The position numbers and the translations under genes were made by a program. A stretch of DNA of 7,151 nucleotides from positions 4,318-11,468 of the forward strand of contig DKAI01000103.1 in assembly GCA_002450755.1 (NCBI GenBank), read 5' to 3'. Source of the DNA: Deltaproteobacteria bacterium UBA6930 (GTDB lineage: Bacteria; Myxococcota_A; UBA9160; UBA6930). The notes beneath the pieces were generated by a model. It was not told the origin of the DNA. It saw only the letters and a list, made by a program, of their open reading frames with translations, and made no database searches. Below are positions 1-5,910 of this stretch, one piece after another (within the stretch, counting starts at the first letter, position 1; every line of letters begins with the position of its first letter).

Positions 1-219
1 ATCAGGATCGTGGTCTATTCCTCCTAGTAGGGCAGTTCTATTACGGAGTTTGCGTACAGGTTTTCCATCGACTAGTAGAACTTCGCCTTTTTCCTCCATG
101 ACCATTTGAATAGGTCGATCGCGGTATTCAGGATCCAAATATTTCAGCCATGTGTCCCTGGGCTCTAATACATGTCCGTCGGCATCGACTGTTTTGGATT
201 TTAAGTGTTTAGTTGGCAA
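1..219 (-). CDS. Amidohydrolase (Amidohydrolase_2 type, metal-dependent TIM barrel), N-terminal part, truncated by window edge
   Basis: This is an open frame of 73 codons running off the left edge of the window, so only the N-terminus is present. The translation contains VDADGHVLEP (about residues 11-20) followed by TWLKYLDPEYRDR. That is the usual opening of the amidohydrolase-2 family: the first beta strand with the Asp-x-His type metal ligands (D14, H16), then an 'EP..W..YLDP.YRDR' segment. Members are metal-dependent hydrolases or decarboxylases acting on diverse ring or amide substrates; the substrate cannot be told here. No ATG lies in a suitable place. I chose the TTG at 219 because GGAG sits 7 nt upstream on the minus strand. 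Another in-frame TTG lies five codons further upstream. It follows the alpha/beta hydrolase gene by 35 bp on the same strand, so an operon is likely. The family call is firm; the exact start is not. Confidence 0.8.
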   Translation of the reverse strand, partial: MPTKHLKSKTVDADGHVLEPRDTWLKYLDPEYRDRPIQMVMEEKGEVLLVDGKPVRKLRNRTALLGGIDHDPD

Positions 220-254
220 GTAAATACTCCACAAGAAATTTGTTGCCGAGTAGG

Positions 255-1334
255 TTATCGACAAACATGTAAAAACCAAGGAAGAACAATATTTTCATTT
301 ATCTTGTAAGTATATGCATGGCCCCATTCGGGTAATTCTTTGTATGTAACTGCGTAGTCGAGGTGAGAAAATAACTCATTTGCAGAACGTGCCGTTGAAA
401 CCGGGAAAATATTGTCGTGTTTGCCGTGGACGATCATAAGGGGTGTCTCTTTCCCTTTACCTTCACGAAGAAGGTTGTCCATCATTGGGTGGAAAGCCGC
501 GGCTATAGGCGCAAGGGCCGTGAATTTTTCTGGTTGTGAGAGACCAAACAGGTAGGTGAAGGTGCCTCCATCGGAGAGACCAGTAAGGAGAATCTTAGAA
601 CGGTCGATCGCATAATTTTGCGAAACTTCTTCAATCATTTGCGATATCGATCGGGAATCTTTCTCGGGTTCAAGAATAGACCACGTTACTCCCAAAGATT
701 TTGGTGCGAGAATAATGTGGGAACTACTCCGGGCTGCTCGTAGCCAAGTCCAGATATATTCGGTCTCTCTTCCGTAGCCTCCGTGAAGAGACACGACCAG
801 GGGCCATTTTTCTTTTTCTGAATACGATTCGGGTACATAGAGAGCGTAGGCCGCCCGCTCCGAATTCGCTTCGATAGTAATTAGGCCGGTAGGGTTTTCA
901 TTTTGAGCGGTATTGCTCAGGGGGGTGGGCTCTTCTCTTTTGTCTAGTAGCCAGTAGCGGTTTAGCCTCGGGACTTTGTTCTTTAACGAATACAGTAAAT
1001 CTGCAGCCCGGCAAAAATCCCTTCGCATGCTCAGAAAGGAAAGAGAAAAATCTTGGTCGCGTCTGAGAAACGTTTCGTATCCATCTACGAGATGTTTTAG
1101 AGCACGCAAGAGAGTGTCAATGAATTCGGGCCCTAACGATTCAGGATCCAATTTAGCTACTAAATCATTCATCGTCTCCAGAGAGGTTTCAACGCCTGCT
1201 TTAAGTTGCTCTTGGGCAGCCCCAATCTGTTGGAAAAGAATATTTTCTTGGACAGATTCAAAGCTCGTAAGAATGTTACAGATGGCGCTACCTACTGCCT
1301 CGAGGGGCCTCTTTGAGCCGTCTTTTTGGTCCAT
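255..1334 (-). CDS. Alpha/beta hydrolase (esterase / predicted peptidase-like) with helical N-terminal extension
   Basis: A protein of 359 residues. Residues 150-359 read as an alpha/beta hydrolase of the PHB-depolymerase / predicted-peptidase esterase kind: oxyanion segment LHGGYG (183-188), nucleophile elbow GLSDGG (Ser254), acid in HGKHDN (Asp307) and general base in EWGHA (His339), in the canonical order. Residues 1-135 are mostly helical and amphipathic, with no family I recognise and no signal peptide, so the enzyme is probably cytoplasmic. The substrate is unknown; a small ester, amide or polymer fragment is possible. The frame is open further upstream to 1442, but I chose ATG 1334: GGAG sits 5 nt before it, and the longer form would run antisense into the NUDIX gene with an Arg-rich, unfamily-like leader. 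The amidohydrolase follows after 35 bp, suggesting a two-gene hydrolytic operon. The catalytic domain is confident; the exact role is not. Confidence 0.85.
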   Translation of the reverse strand: MDQKDGSKRPLEAVGSAICNILTSFESVQENILFQQIGAAQEQLKAGVETSLETMNDLVAKLDPESLGPEFIDTLLRALKHLVDGYETFLRRDQDFSLSFLSMRRDFCRAADLLYSLKNKVPRLNRYWLLDKREEPTPLSNTAQNENPTGLITIEANSERAAYALYVPESYSEKEKWPLVVSLHGGYGRETEYIWTWLRAARSSSHIILAPKSLGVTWSILEPEKDSRSISQMIEEVSQNYAIDRSKILLTGLSDGGTFTYLFGLSQPEKFTALAPIAAAFHPMMDNLLREGKGKETPLMIVHGKHDNIFPVSTARSANELFSHLDYAVTYKELPEWGHAYTYKINENIVLPWFLHVCR

Positions 1335-1416
1335 CCCGTCTCCGTTTCTAGGTCTTTCTCGCGGAGTATCTCGGAGTGTGGCTCTACTGTCAGCAGTTTT
1401 CGCTATTTTGAGACCT
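1335..1416. promoter_or_regulatory. Divergent intergenic spacer between hydrolase and NUDIX genes
   Basis: These 82 bp separate the start codons of two divergent genes, so both promoters should lie here or inside the opposite 5' ends. On the minus strand GGAG is placed 5 nt before the hydrolase ATG. On the plus strand the NUDIX ATG has only a weak GAG-like element. TATTTT at 1404-1409 resembles a -10 box but lies 7 nt before the ATG, which would imply an almost leaderless message, and no good -35 accompanies it. CGGAGT occurs twice, at 1362-1367 and 1372-1377, one helical turn apart. The promoter function is inferred from gene geometry alone. Confidence 0.35.
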
Positions 1417-2130
1417 ATGAGTGAGGAAAAACCGATTCTCAATGCCGCTACTGTGCTTCTTTTAAGAGATGGCGCGGAGGGCCTCGAGATTCTCTATTTG
1501 CGCCGGAATGTGGCCTTAAATTTTCATGGTGGGGCCTGGGTTTATCCAGGAGGGAGGATTGATCCTGAGGATTTTGAAAAGTCAAATTCCGACGATCTCG
1601 AGGGTGCGGCGAAAAAGGCTGCAGTGCGAGAAACTCTCGAGGAGGCGGGATTGATTGTTTCCTTGAGCGATCTTGTTCCGTTTGCAGAATGGACCACTCC
1701 TCCGGTACGCCCCAAGCGTTTCCGCACCTGGTTTTTTGCGGCTAGAGCTGGGGAGAGTTCGGAAGTACGTGTGGACGGAGGAGAAATCCATGAATTTCGT
1801 TGGATGAGGCCCGAAGATGCTCTTTTGGCTCAATCAAAAGGTGAGATTGATCTCCCGGCGCCAACATACGTCACGAGTCATTGGCTCCAAAATTTTGAAA
1901 ACGTTGACTTTGCTCTGGAGGCGTTGGGTCGTTGGCGGTTGCCTCGATATCACCCTCACCTGGTGAAGGTTGACGGGGGAGGGGTTTCTCTCTTGGTCGA
2001 AGACTCCGCCTATGATTCTGGAGACTTAAAAAAACAGGAAGTCAAACACAGGGTGTGGATGACGAAAGAGGGTTGGCGTTATGAGCGGTCCGAGGGGATT
2101 GGCCCTGACAGACAGACTGCGCAAGGCTAG
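1417..2130 (+). CDS. NUDIX hydrolase, NUDT19/CoA-diphosphatase-like with extended Nudix box
   Basis: A protein of 237 residues in the Nudix fold, which cleaves nucleoside diphosphates linked to another moiety. The N-terminal strand (AATVLLLRDG, 10-19) and YLRR (27-30) lead to GGAWVYPGGRIDPED (38-52). The catalytic helix is RETLEEAGL (71-79), whose Glu residues (E72, E75, E76) bind the metal. In the textbook Nudix box the Gly and the REUXEEXGU helix are 14 residues apart; here about 25 residues separate GGRID from RET, as in NUDT19-like proteins and related bacterial COG0494 members. Coenzyme A or acyl-CoA diphosphatase activity is therefore plausible but unproven. The frame is open upstream to 976, but that part is antisense to the hydrolase gene. 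ATG 1417 begins the recognisable domain, though its ribosome site is weak. The gene ends 32 nt before a strong hairpin. Confidence 0.88.
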   Translation: MSEEKPILNAATVLLLRDGAEGLEILYLRRNVALNFHGGAWVYPGGRIDPEDFEKSNSDDLEGAAKKAAVRETLEEAGLIVSLSDLVPFAEWTTPPVRPKRFRTWFFAARAGESSEVRVDGGEIHEFRWMRPEDALLAQSKGEIDLPAPTYVTSHWLQNFENVDFALEALGRWRLPRYHPHLVKVDGGGVSLLVEDSAYDSGDLKKQEVKHRVWMTKEGWRYERSEGIGPDRQTAQG

Positions 2131-2161
2131 ATAAATTCATAGGGCTCAACATTTAAGGAGG

Positions 2162-2201
2162 CAAAGAGCGACGGTTGAGAACCTGCAACCATCGCTCTTT
2201 G
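2162..2201. terminator. Bidirectional terminator hairpin between convergent genes
   Basis: Arms 2162-2177 and 2186-2201 form a 16-bp stem with an 8-nt loop (2178-2185). The outer part pairs CAAAGAGCGA with TCGCTCTTTG. The only imperfection is C2172 against A2191, which becomes a G-U pair in the minus-strand RNA, so the stem is uninterrupted in that direction. It lies 32 nt after the NUDIX stop and 6 nt after the stop of the muconolactone-isomerase-like gene. There is only a short T run (TTT) on each side, so termination strength is inferred from the stem and its convergent placement. Confidence 0.75.
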
Positions 2202-2206
2202 GGGCC

Positions 2207-2527
2207 TTAGCTTCCAGCTAGATCGACAAGGTCCTTAGCCCAATTTCGATAGTCCCTTAAAGGCTTTAGGACAATATCTTGAACCATTTCATGATGTCCG
2301 AGTGCCCATATTGGCAAAGAATGTAAGGCTGCGTCTACAGAATCGGCATCTGGAAAATCAAATACGCCTACGACCTGATATTGGCCAGCAGCCTTCCACA
2401 AGTGCTTTATGGCACCAGAGTCTAAGCCCGCGACTGCTGCCTCCGATTCGGCCTTCCAGATTTGAAAGAACTCTTTGTCGCTCATGCCTGTGGGTTTTAC
2501 GATGTTTCCCATGAACAGAAATTCCAT
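2207..2527 (-). CDS. Muconolactone delta-isomerase family protein (dimeric alpha/beta barrel)
   Basis: A protein of 106 residues, close to the usual 90-100 for muconolactone isomerases (CatC family). Family hallmarks are HLWKAAGQYQVVGVFDF (42-58), which matches the 'HLWR.AGQY..V.VFDV' core, then LHSLPIW (68-74) and the C-terminal strand DIVLKPL (84-90). Characterised CatC isomerises muconolactone to beta-ketoadipate enol-lactone in aromatic degradation. Many relatives of unknown substrate exist, and no other catechol or beta-ketoadipate gene is visible here, so the catalytic role is only a family inference. The start at 2527 is well supported by AAGGAG 6 nt upstream on the minus strand; an internal ATG at codon 6 has no such site. 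The gene is monocistronic in this window, convergent with NUDIX and divergent from tesB. Confidence 0.8.
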   Translation of the reverse strand: MEFLFMGNIVKPTGMSDKEFFQIWKAESEAAVAGLDSGAIKHLWKAAGQYQVVGVFDFPDADSVDAALHSLPIWALGHHEMVQDIVLKPLRDYRNWAKDLVDLAGS

Positions 2528-2610
2528 GATTTTCTCCTTAGTGTGGCCCCAGCTGGGTCCCCCTTGGTTGAGGAGCTATTTTATACTGGGTGGCCCACGA
2601 TTACCGCCCT

Positions 2611-2641
2611 TTGTCAGGAATTCGACTAGTCTTCCTGACAA
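2611..2641. repeat. Perfect 10-bp inverted repeat, operator- or hairpin-like, at the edge of the tesB duplication
   Basis: The arms TTGTCAGGAA (2611-2620) and TTCCTGACAA (2632-2641) are exact reverse complements around an 11-nt spacer. That spacer contains most of a second palindrome, GACTAGTC (2624-2631). The right arm overlaps the first base of the remnant ATG and the left boundary of the duplicated block. Size and symmetry resemble a TetR- or GntR-type operator in a divergent promoter region, but no regulator gene is in the window; a hairpin role is equally possible. The structure is seen directly; the function is inferred. Confidence 0.5.
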
Positions 2642-2717
2642 TGCAACAAGCGAGTCTCGATTTATCCTCAGTTTTCAGGCTTGACCTCCGAGGAGATGAC
2701 GTGTTTGAGGCCACGAC
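2635..2717 (+). repeat. Direct repeat copy A (83 bp), extra copy of tesB 5' end
   Basis: This block matches 2797-2879 base for base apart from C2651 (A in the other copy) and G2683 (A in the other copy): 81 of 83 identical at an offset of 162 bp. The identity falls off sharply after CCACGAC on the right and before CTGACA on the left. It covers codons 9-34 of tesB plus 6 nt before them. Both differences change the encoded amino acid (E to A, N to D), which fits a copy no longer under selection. Confidence 0.95.
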
Positions 2718-2748
2718 TTCCGTTTCTAGGTGTCATAAAAATCTTTAA
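2641..2748 (+). pseudogene. Truncated tesB 5' remnant (35-codon open frame)
   Basis: The frame starts at ATG 2641 and encodes MQQASLDLSSVF followed by RLDLRGDDVFEATT, identical to TesB residues 9-34 apart from two substitutions. It then runs through nine unrelated residues (SVSRCHKNL) to TAA at 2746-2748. Its frame is the same as that of the real tesB, whose ATG follows 30 nt after the TAA, so one stop codon separates the two. It lacks almost the whole hotdog fold and has no ribosome site, so I read it as a remnant. Translation as a leader peptide cannot be excluded. An in-frame GTG at 2590 would extend it by 17 codons. Confidence 0.7.
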
Positions 2749-2778
2749 GGTGGCGCTAGAACGACCTATCTTCTTGAG

Positions 2779-3606
2779 ATGGCCGATCTTCTTTCGCTGA
2801 CAATGCAACAAGAGAGTCTCGATTTATCCTCAGTTTTCAGGCTTAACCTCCGAGGAGATGACGTGTTTGAGGCCACGACCCCGGCATATGAATGGGGTGC
2901 TGTCTACGGTGGTCTCTTCCTTGGGCAAGCTCTTTGGGCCGCTACGCAAACAGTTGGGGAGGATTTTTCCCCTCATTCTCTGCACGCGTACTTCGTCAGA
3001 GGTGGACTGTTGAGTGAACCAATCCGGTATGAGGTTCATCGCCTCCGGGACGGAAAGTCTTTTGTCACCCGCCGGATCGTAGTGACTCAATCAGTGGGAG
3101 AGGTGGTAACCGTCATCGCTTCATTTACGACTGAGCGGTCTCCCGCGAGACGTGACCACGTGAAGTTTCCCAAGGATGTCGCTCCGGTAGCAGAGTTGGA
3201 GGGTCGTTGGGATGCGGGCCTGGAGAGACGGGACGCTGTTTTCAGGTCGGATGACCCGCGGGTCTCCACATGGGTTCGGGGATCTTTTGAATCTGATTCG
3301 GATAAACGAATTCATGCAAGTTCGTTGGCTTACGTTTCGGATCTTAATTTAATTGATGCGACCGTGGAAGGTCATCCGACTCCGCCGAGTCAGGGTCAAT
3401 GGAGTAAGGATTACCTCTGCCTCAGTTTAGATCACGTGATCTGGTTTCATGGAGCGATGGAATCCGGAGATGAGTGGCTCCTTATGGATGCTCGACCTTT
3501 AGTATTCTCAAATAACAGAGGTGTTGCTCAAGCGATGATATTTTCCGCAAAAGGCGAGTTGTTGGCTACTGCGATGCAAGAAGGTCTATTTCGTCCCCGG
3601 GGATGA
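2779..3606 (+). CDS. tesB: Acyl-CoA thioesterase II (TesB), double hotdog
   Basis: A protein of 275 residues against 286 for E. coli TesB. It hydrolyses acyl-CoA to free fatty acid and CoA in the cytoplasm, feeding CoA recycling and beta-oxidation balance. The N-terminal hotdog (about 15-120) shows VYGGLFLGQAL (42-52), HSLHAYFVRGG (66-76) and RDGKSFVTRR (90-99). The C-terminal hotdog (about 160-272) shows YVSDLNL (185-191), SLDHVIWFH (216-224), DEWLLM (231-236) and MQEGLFR (266-272). Matched to the E. coli triad Asp204-Thr228-Gln278, the residues are Asp188, Ser216 and Gln267; Ser replaces Thr, a conservative change that keeps the hydroxyl. ATG 2779 is chosen although its ribosome site is poor; ATG 2803, eight codons later and inside the duplicated block, is an alternative. 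A partial copy of its 5' end lies just upstream. Confidence 0.93.
   Translation: MADLLSLTMQQESLDLSSVFRLNLRGDDVFEATTPAYEWGAVYGGLFLGQALWAATQTVGEDFSPHSLHAYFVRGGLLSEPIRYEVHRLRDGKSFVTRRIVVTQSVGEVVTVIASFTTERSPARRDHVKFPKDVAPVAELEGRWDAGLERRDAVFRSDDPRVSTWVRGSFESDSDKRIHASSLAYVSDLNLIDATVEGHPTPPSQGQWSKDYLCLSLDHVIWFHGAMESGDEWLLMDARPLVFSNNRGVAQAMIFSAKGELLATAMQEGLFRPRG
2797..2879 (+). repeat. Direct repeat copy B (83 bp), inside tesB
   Basis: This is the downstream partner of the block at 2635-2717 and forms part of the intact tesB reading frame (codons 7-33 and part of 34). Because it sits inside a complete gene it is presumably the source copy. The 79 bp between the two copies resemble neither flank. Confidence 0.95.
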
Positions 3607-3614
3607 TGGAAACG

Positions 3615-3668
3615 AAGAACTCGCTACAGGTAATTTTACACAATCTGCATGCTGAAATAGGAGTTCTT
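3615..3668 (+). terminator. Possible weak hairpin downstream of tesB
   Basis: AAGAACTC (3615-3622) and GAGTTCTT (3661-3668) are perfectly complementary and the second arm continues into TT. The loop is 38 nt, long for an intrinsic terminator, and the stem is only moderately GC-rich. It is the only candidate in the 148-bp spacer before the next gene, which otherwise shows nothing recognisable. Confidence 0.25.
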
Positions 3669-3754
3669 TTAGTCAATGAGTATCTCGAATAAGTACGAAG
3701 ATTTGGCGTGCAAATAATAAAAGCAAAATGCCTCCTCGAAAGGTCGCTGTCGAA

Positions 3755-4753
3755 ATGGATCCGTTAACTCAGGGAGCGGTCGGCGCCGTGTTGCCACAGG
3801 CTCTGAGTCGAACTCGGTCACTACTCTGGGCTACGTTATGTGGATTTTTGTCGGGACTCGCTCCCGATTTGGATGTGCTTATAAGTTCCGAAACAGATCC
3901 TCTACTGTTCTTGGAATATCACCGACAGTTTAGCCATTCTCTACTTTTTATTCCGATCGGTGCTTCATTGTGTGCACTTCTGCTGCATTTTGCTGTTGGC
4001 CGATGGAAAAAATATGCCTTCTCTTTGACCTGGCTGTTTTGTTTCTTAGGGTACTCCACACATGCTCTACTTGACGCATGTACTACCTATGGGACGGTTT
4101 TGCTTTGGCCGTTTAGCCAAGCTAGGTTTGCATGGAATGTTATTTCTATAATCGACCCGCTTTTCACTCTGCCGATAGTTGTTCTGTTGTGTTTAGCAGT
4201 ATTTAAACGAAATCGTAAATTTTCAAAGTTAGGAGTCCTTTGGGCATTGAGTTATCTGTTGGCTGGTCTGTGGCAACATGATCGTGCCGTAAATTTAGGA
4301 TGGCACTTGGCTGAACAGAGAGGACATAATCCGATTACTCTCGATGCAAAACCTAGTTTCGCAAATATATTGGTATGGAAAATTGTTTACGAGGAGAAAG
4401 GCAGATTTTACGTAGATGCCGTAAGAGTAGGGTACCGATCTCGTGTATACGAAGGCGAATCTATTTTAAAGCTAGACCTAAAGCGGGATTTTCCTTGGCT
4501 TGACGATGACTCTCGTCAGGCCAACGATATCGAACGATTTAGATGGTTTAGTCGAGATCACTTGGCAAAAGATCCCGACTTTTCAAATCGAATTGTTGAT
4601 ATCCGATATTCTTTAGTGCCTAATCAAATCAACTCGATGTGGTCTATAGAGTTGTCGAAGGCCGACCCCGAGCGTCATGTTTTTTTTATTACGCACAGGT
4701 CCTCGATAGCTAAGAGCGGCCGACTCTTGTGGGATATGATTTTTCTTAAGTGA
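3755..4753 (+). CDS. Inner-membrane metal-dependent hydrolase, YdjM/DUF457 (LexA-binding membrane protein) family
   Basis: A protein of 332 residues. The opening MDPLTQGAVGAVLPQAL, then GLAPDLDVL (34-42), HRQFSHSLLF (56-65) and HALLDACTTYG (103-113) are the conserved blocks of the YdjM-like family. Its invariant Asp and His residues (D38, D40, H56, H61, H103, D107) are thought to form a membrane-embedded metal site, as in membrane-bound hydrolases. Hydrophobic segments at about 22-36, 62-82, 88-108, 132-150 and 158-175 indicate an integral membrane protein. Residues 180-332 form a soluble, charged C-terminal part seen in longer members. Substrate and physiology are unknown; E. coli YdjM is LexA-regulated, but I saw no LexA box here. 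The frame opens at ATG 3728, but I chose ATG 3755 because it begins the conserved block; neither has a strong ribosome site (AAAGG lies 11 nt before 3755). Confidence 0.82.
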   Translation: MDPLTQGAVGAVLPQALSRTRSLLWATLCGFLSGLAPDLDVLISSETDPLLFLEYHRQFSHSLLFIPIGASLCALLLHFAVGRWKKYAFSLTWLFCFLGYSTHALLDACTTYGTVLLWPFSQARFAWNVISIIDPLFTLPIVVLLCLAVFKRNRKFSKLGVLWALSYLLAGLWQHDRAVNLGWHLAEQRGHNPITLDAKPSFANILVWKIVYEEKGRFYVDAVRVGYRSRVYEGESILKLDLKRDFPWLDDDSRQANDIERFRWFSRDHLAKDPDFSNRIVDIRYSLVPNQINSMWSIELSKADPERHVFFITHRSSIAKSGRLLWDMIFLK

Positions 4754-4841
4754 GAAAAGTTGACTTTTTGGGAAAATCGCAAACCCATTCATAGATAAGT
4801 TGTTTTTGAAAGAAAGCTGGGGCAAGTTTCATGGAAGAGAC

Positions 4842-4847
4842 AGGAGG
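4842..4847 (+). promoter_or_regulatory. Consensus ribosome binding site of the LLM oxidoreductase gene
   Basis: AGGAGG is followed by a 5-nt spacer and ATG 4853. It is the strongest ribosome site in the window and fixes that start. The rest of the spacer (4754-4841) contains TTGACT at 4760-4765, a good -35 match, but no -10 at 16-18 bp, so no promoter is called. Confidence 0.85.
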
Positions 4848-4852
4848 TTCTT

Positions 4853-5899
4853 ATGCAAATCGCATACATGCCAGATACTCACTTTGGGCACTATTCACAA
4901 CCAAACCTTCCCGATAGGGAAGATGTATCGGATGCCATGGATCAAATCTTAAGTGAGGCTGAGCTTGCAGAAGAGGTCGGATTCGATGGGATCTGGGTAC
5001 CAGAGCGCCATCAGAGGACGGAGACGTACTGGCCTAGCTGCATTTCTTTGTTGATGGCTTTGGCCGCGCGTACGAAGCGTGTAAAGATTGCACCGACAGT
5101 TATGATGCCTACTTTCCATCACCCGGTTCATTTGGCTGAACAGCTTGCCGCAATAGACAACCTCTCCAGAGGGAGACTTATATTCGGTGCGGGTGTGGGA
5201 TATCACGAGGATTATTTTAAACATTTTGGCGTACCGTTCGAAAGGCGCGGGCGTAGGTTTGAAGAAGCCATGGAAGTGATGAATCGTTGTTGGACGGAAA
5301 GGGAGTTTTCGTTCGATGGAGAATTTTTTCAATTCGAAGGAGTGCGAATGACTCCCAAGCCCTATCAGCAACCGCGCCCACCGGTTTGGATTGGCGCCTT
5401 TGCCCCAAAGCCCTTGCAGAGAGCACTTGATTGGGACGGATGGGTGACCTGGTTTACTCCGGCACCGGAGGAGATTCTCCCAACTGTTGAAGAGATGAGG
5501 GAAAAAGCGGATAAGCGAGGGAAAAAAGAATTTACTTTTGGTATGGCTCTCGAAGGCTGGATTGGGGATGAAAAGGAGCTTAGAGAAAAGCACGCGCACC
5601 GCTGGGTAAGCGAGGTAAACTTCTATGGAGAGAGAGGACTTGCGCCGGAAACTGACGAGTTGTCTAGTATGGACGAAGAGTTGATCGGCACAATGGAATC
5701 GGGATTCCTCTGTCTTGGCAACAAGCAAAAGTGGATAGATAAGATTGAGGAATACAGGGAAAAAATAAACCCTGATTGGATCTGTATTCATATTCGGACA
5801 CCACAAGATGGTCGCGGTTACCATCCTTCATTCAATGAAGCCCTTGAGGTCATTGAACAATTTGGTGAAATTTTAGATGCTGTTCCAACAGATAAATAA
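4853..5899 (+). CDS. LLM class flavin-dependent oxidoreductase (luciferase-like monooxygenase)
   Basis: A protein of 348 residues covering the whole bacterial-luciferase-like TIM barrel. Recognisable blocks are GFDGIWVPERHQ (43-54), LAARTKRVKIAPTV (70-83), HPVHLAEQLAAIDNLSRGRLIFGAGVG (90-116, the family signature), FERRGRRFEEAMEVM (129-143) and the C-terminal FCLG-like FLCLGNKQKWIDKIEEY (285-301). Members use reduced FMN or coenzyme F420 to oxidise or reduce varied organic substrates, often with a separate flavin reductase. The cofactor cannot be decided here and no reductase gene is adjacent. Translation should be efficient given the consensus ribosome site. The next gene, a TrpB2 homologue, begins 11 nt after the stop, so the two are surely cotranscribed and may act on the same metabolite. 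No truncation or odd residues are evident. Confidence 0.92.
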   Translation: MQIAYMPDTHFGHYSQPNLPDREDVSDAMDQILSEAELAEEVGFDGIWVPERHQRTETYWPSCISLLMALAARTKRVKIAPTVMMPTFHHPVHLAEQLAAIDNLSRGRLIFGAGVGYHEDYFKHFGVPFERRGRRFEEAMEVMNRCWTEREFSFDGEFFQFEGVRMTPKPYQQPRPPVWIGAFAPKPLQRALDWDGWVTWFTPAPEEILPTVEEMREKADKRGKKEFTFGMALEGWIGDEKELREKHAHRWVSEVNFYGERGLAPETDELSSMDEELIGTMESGFLCLGNKQKWIDKIEEYREKINPDWICIHIRTPQDGRGYHPSFNEALEVIEQFGEILDAVPTDK

Positions 5900-5910
5900 A
5901 GGTTGTTCTT

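Larger units (their letters stand above)
2528..2778. other. Divergent intergenic region containing partial tesB duplication
   Basis: These 251 bp separate the minus-strand isomerase-like gene from tesB on the plus strand. From left to right they hold the isomerase ribosome site, a short palindrome CCCAGCTGGG (2548-2557), TATACT at 2582-2587 (TATAAA when read on the minus strand), which could be a -10 element in either direction but lacks a convincing -35, the inverted repeat at 2611-2641, the partial tesB copy, and about 60 bp of unique sequence before the tesB start. AAGGTGG at 2747-2753 resembles a ribosome site but lies 25 nt from the tesB ATG with no start codon at a normal distance. Confidence 0.5.

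Noticed and set aside
976..1416. Plus-strand upstream extension of the NUDIX frame by 147 codons
   Set aside because: It is antisense to the alpha/beta hydrolase N-terminus, rich in Arg and Ser with no domain, and the Nudix fold begins cleanly at ATG 1417.
1335..1442. N-terminal extension of the hydrolase by 36 codons
   Set aside because: It overlaps the NUDIX start on the other strand, is Arg-rich, and a good ribosome site supports ATG 1334 instead.
2475..2684. Plus-strand open frame of 69 codons crossing the isomerase start and the intergenic region
   Set aside because: It is antisense to a real gene in its first part and out of frame with the tesB remnant in its last part; no domain or ribosome site.
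2719..2731. 13-bp exact match TCCGTTTCTAGGT shared with 1341-1353, both upstream of genes
   Set aside because: A 13-bp match somewhere in a 7-kb window is expected by chance at a rate not far below one, and the flanks do not agree, so it is not evidence for a shared regulatory site.
2747..2753. AAGGTGG as the ribosome site for tesB
   Set aside because: It is 25 nt before ATG 2779, and no ATG, GTG or TTG lies at a workable distance.
4760..4798. Possible sigma-70 promoter from TTGACT before the LLM gene
   Set aside because: The -35 match is good, but the only A/T-rich -10-like sequence (TAGATA) lies 26 bp away, too far for a standard promoter.
4949..5824. Long minus-strand open frame of 291 codons inside the LLM gene
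   Set aside because: It is fully antisense to a strongly conserved enzyme, has no recognisable domain, and is explained by codon bias of the opposite strand.
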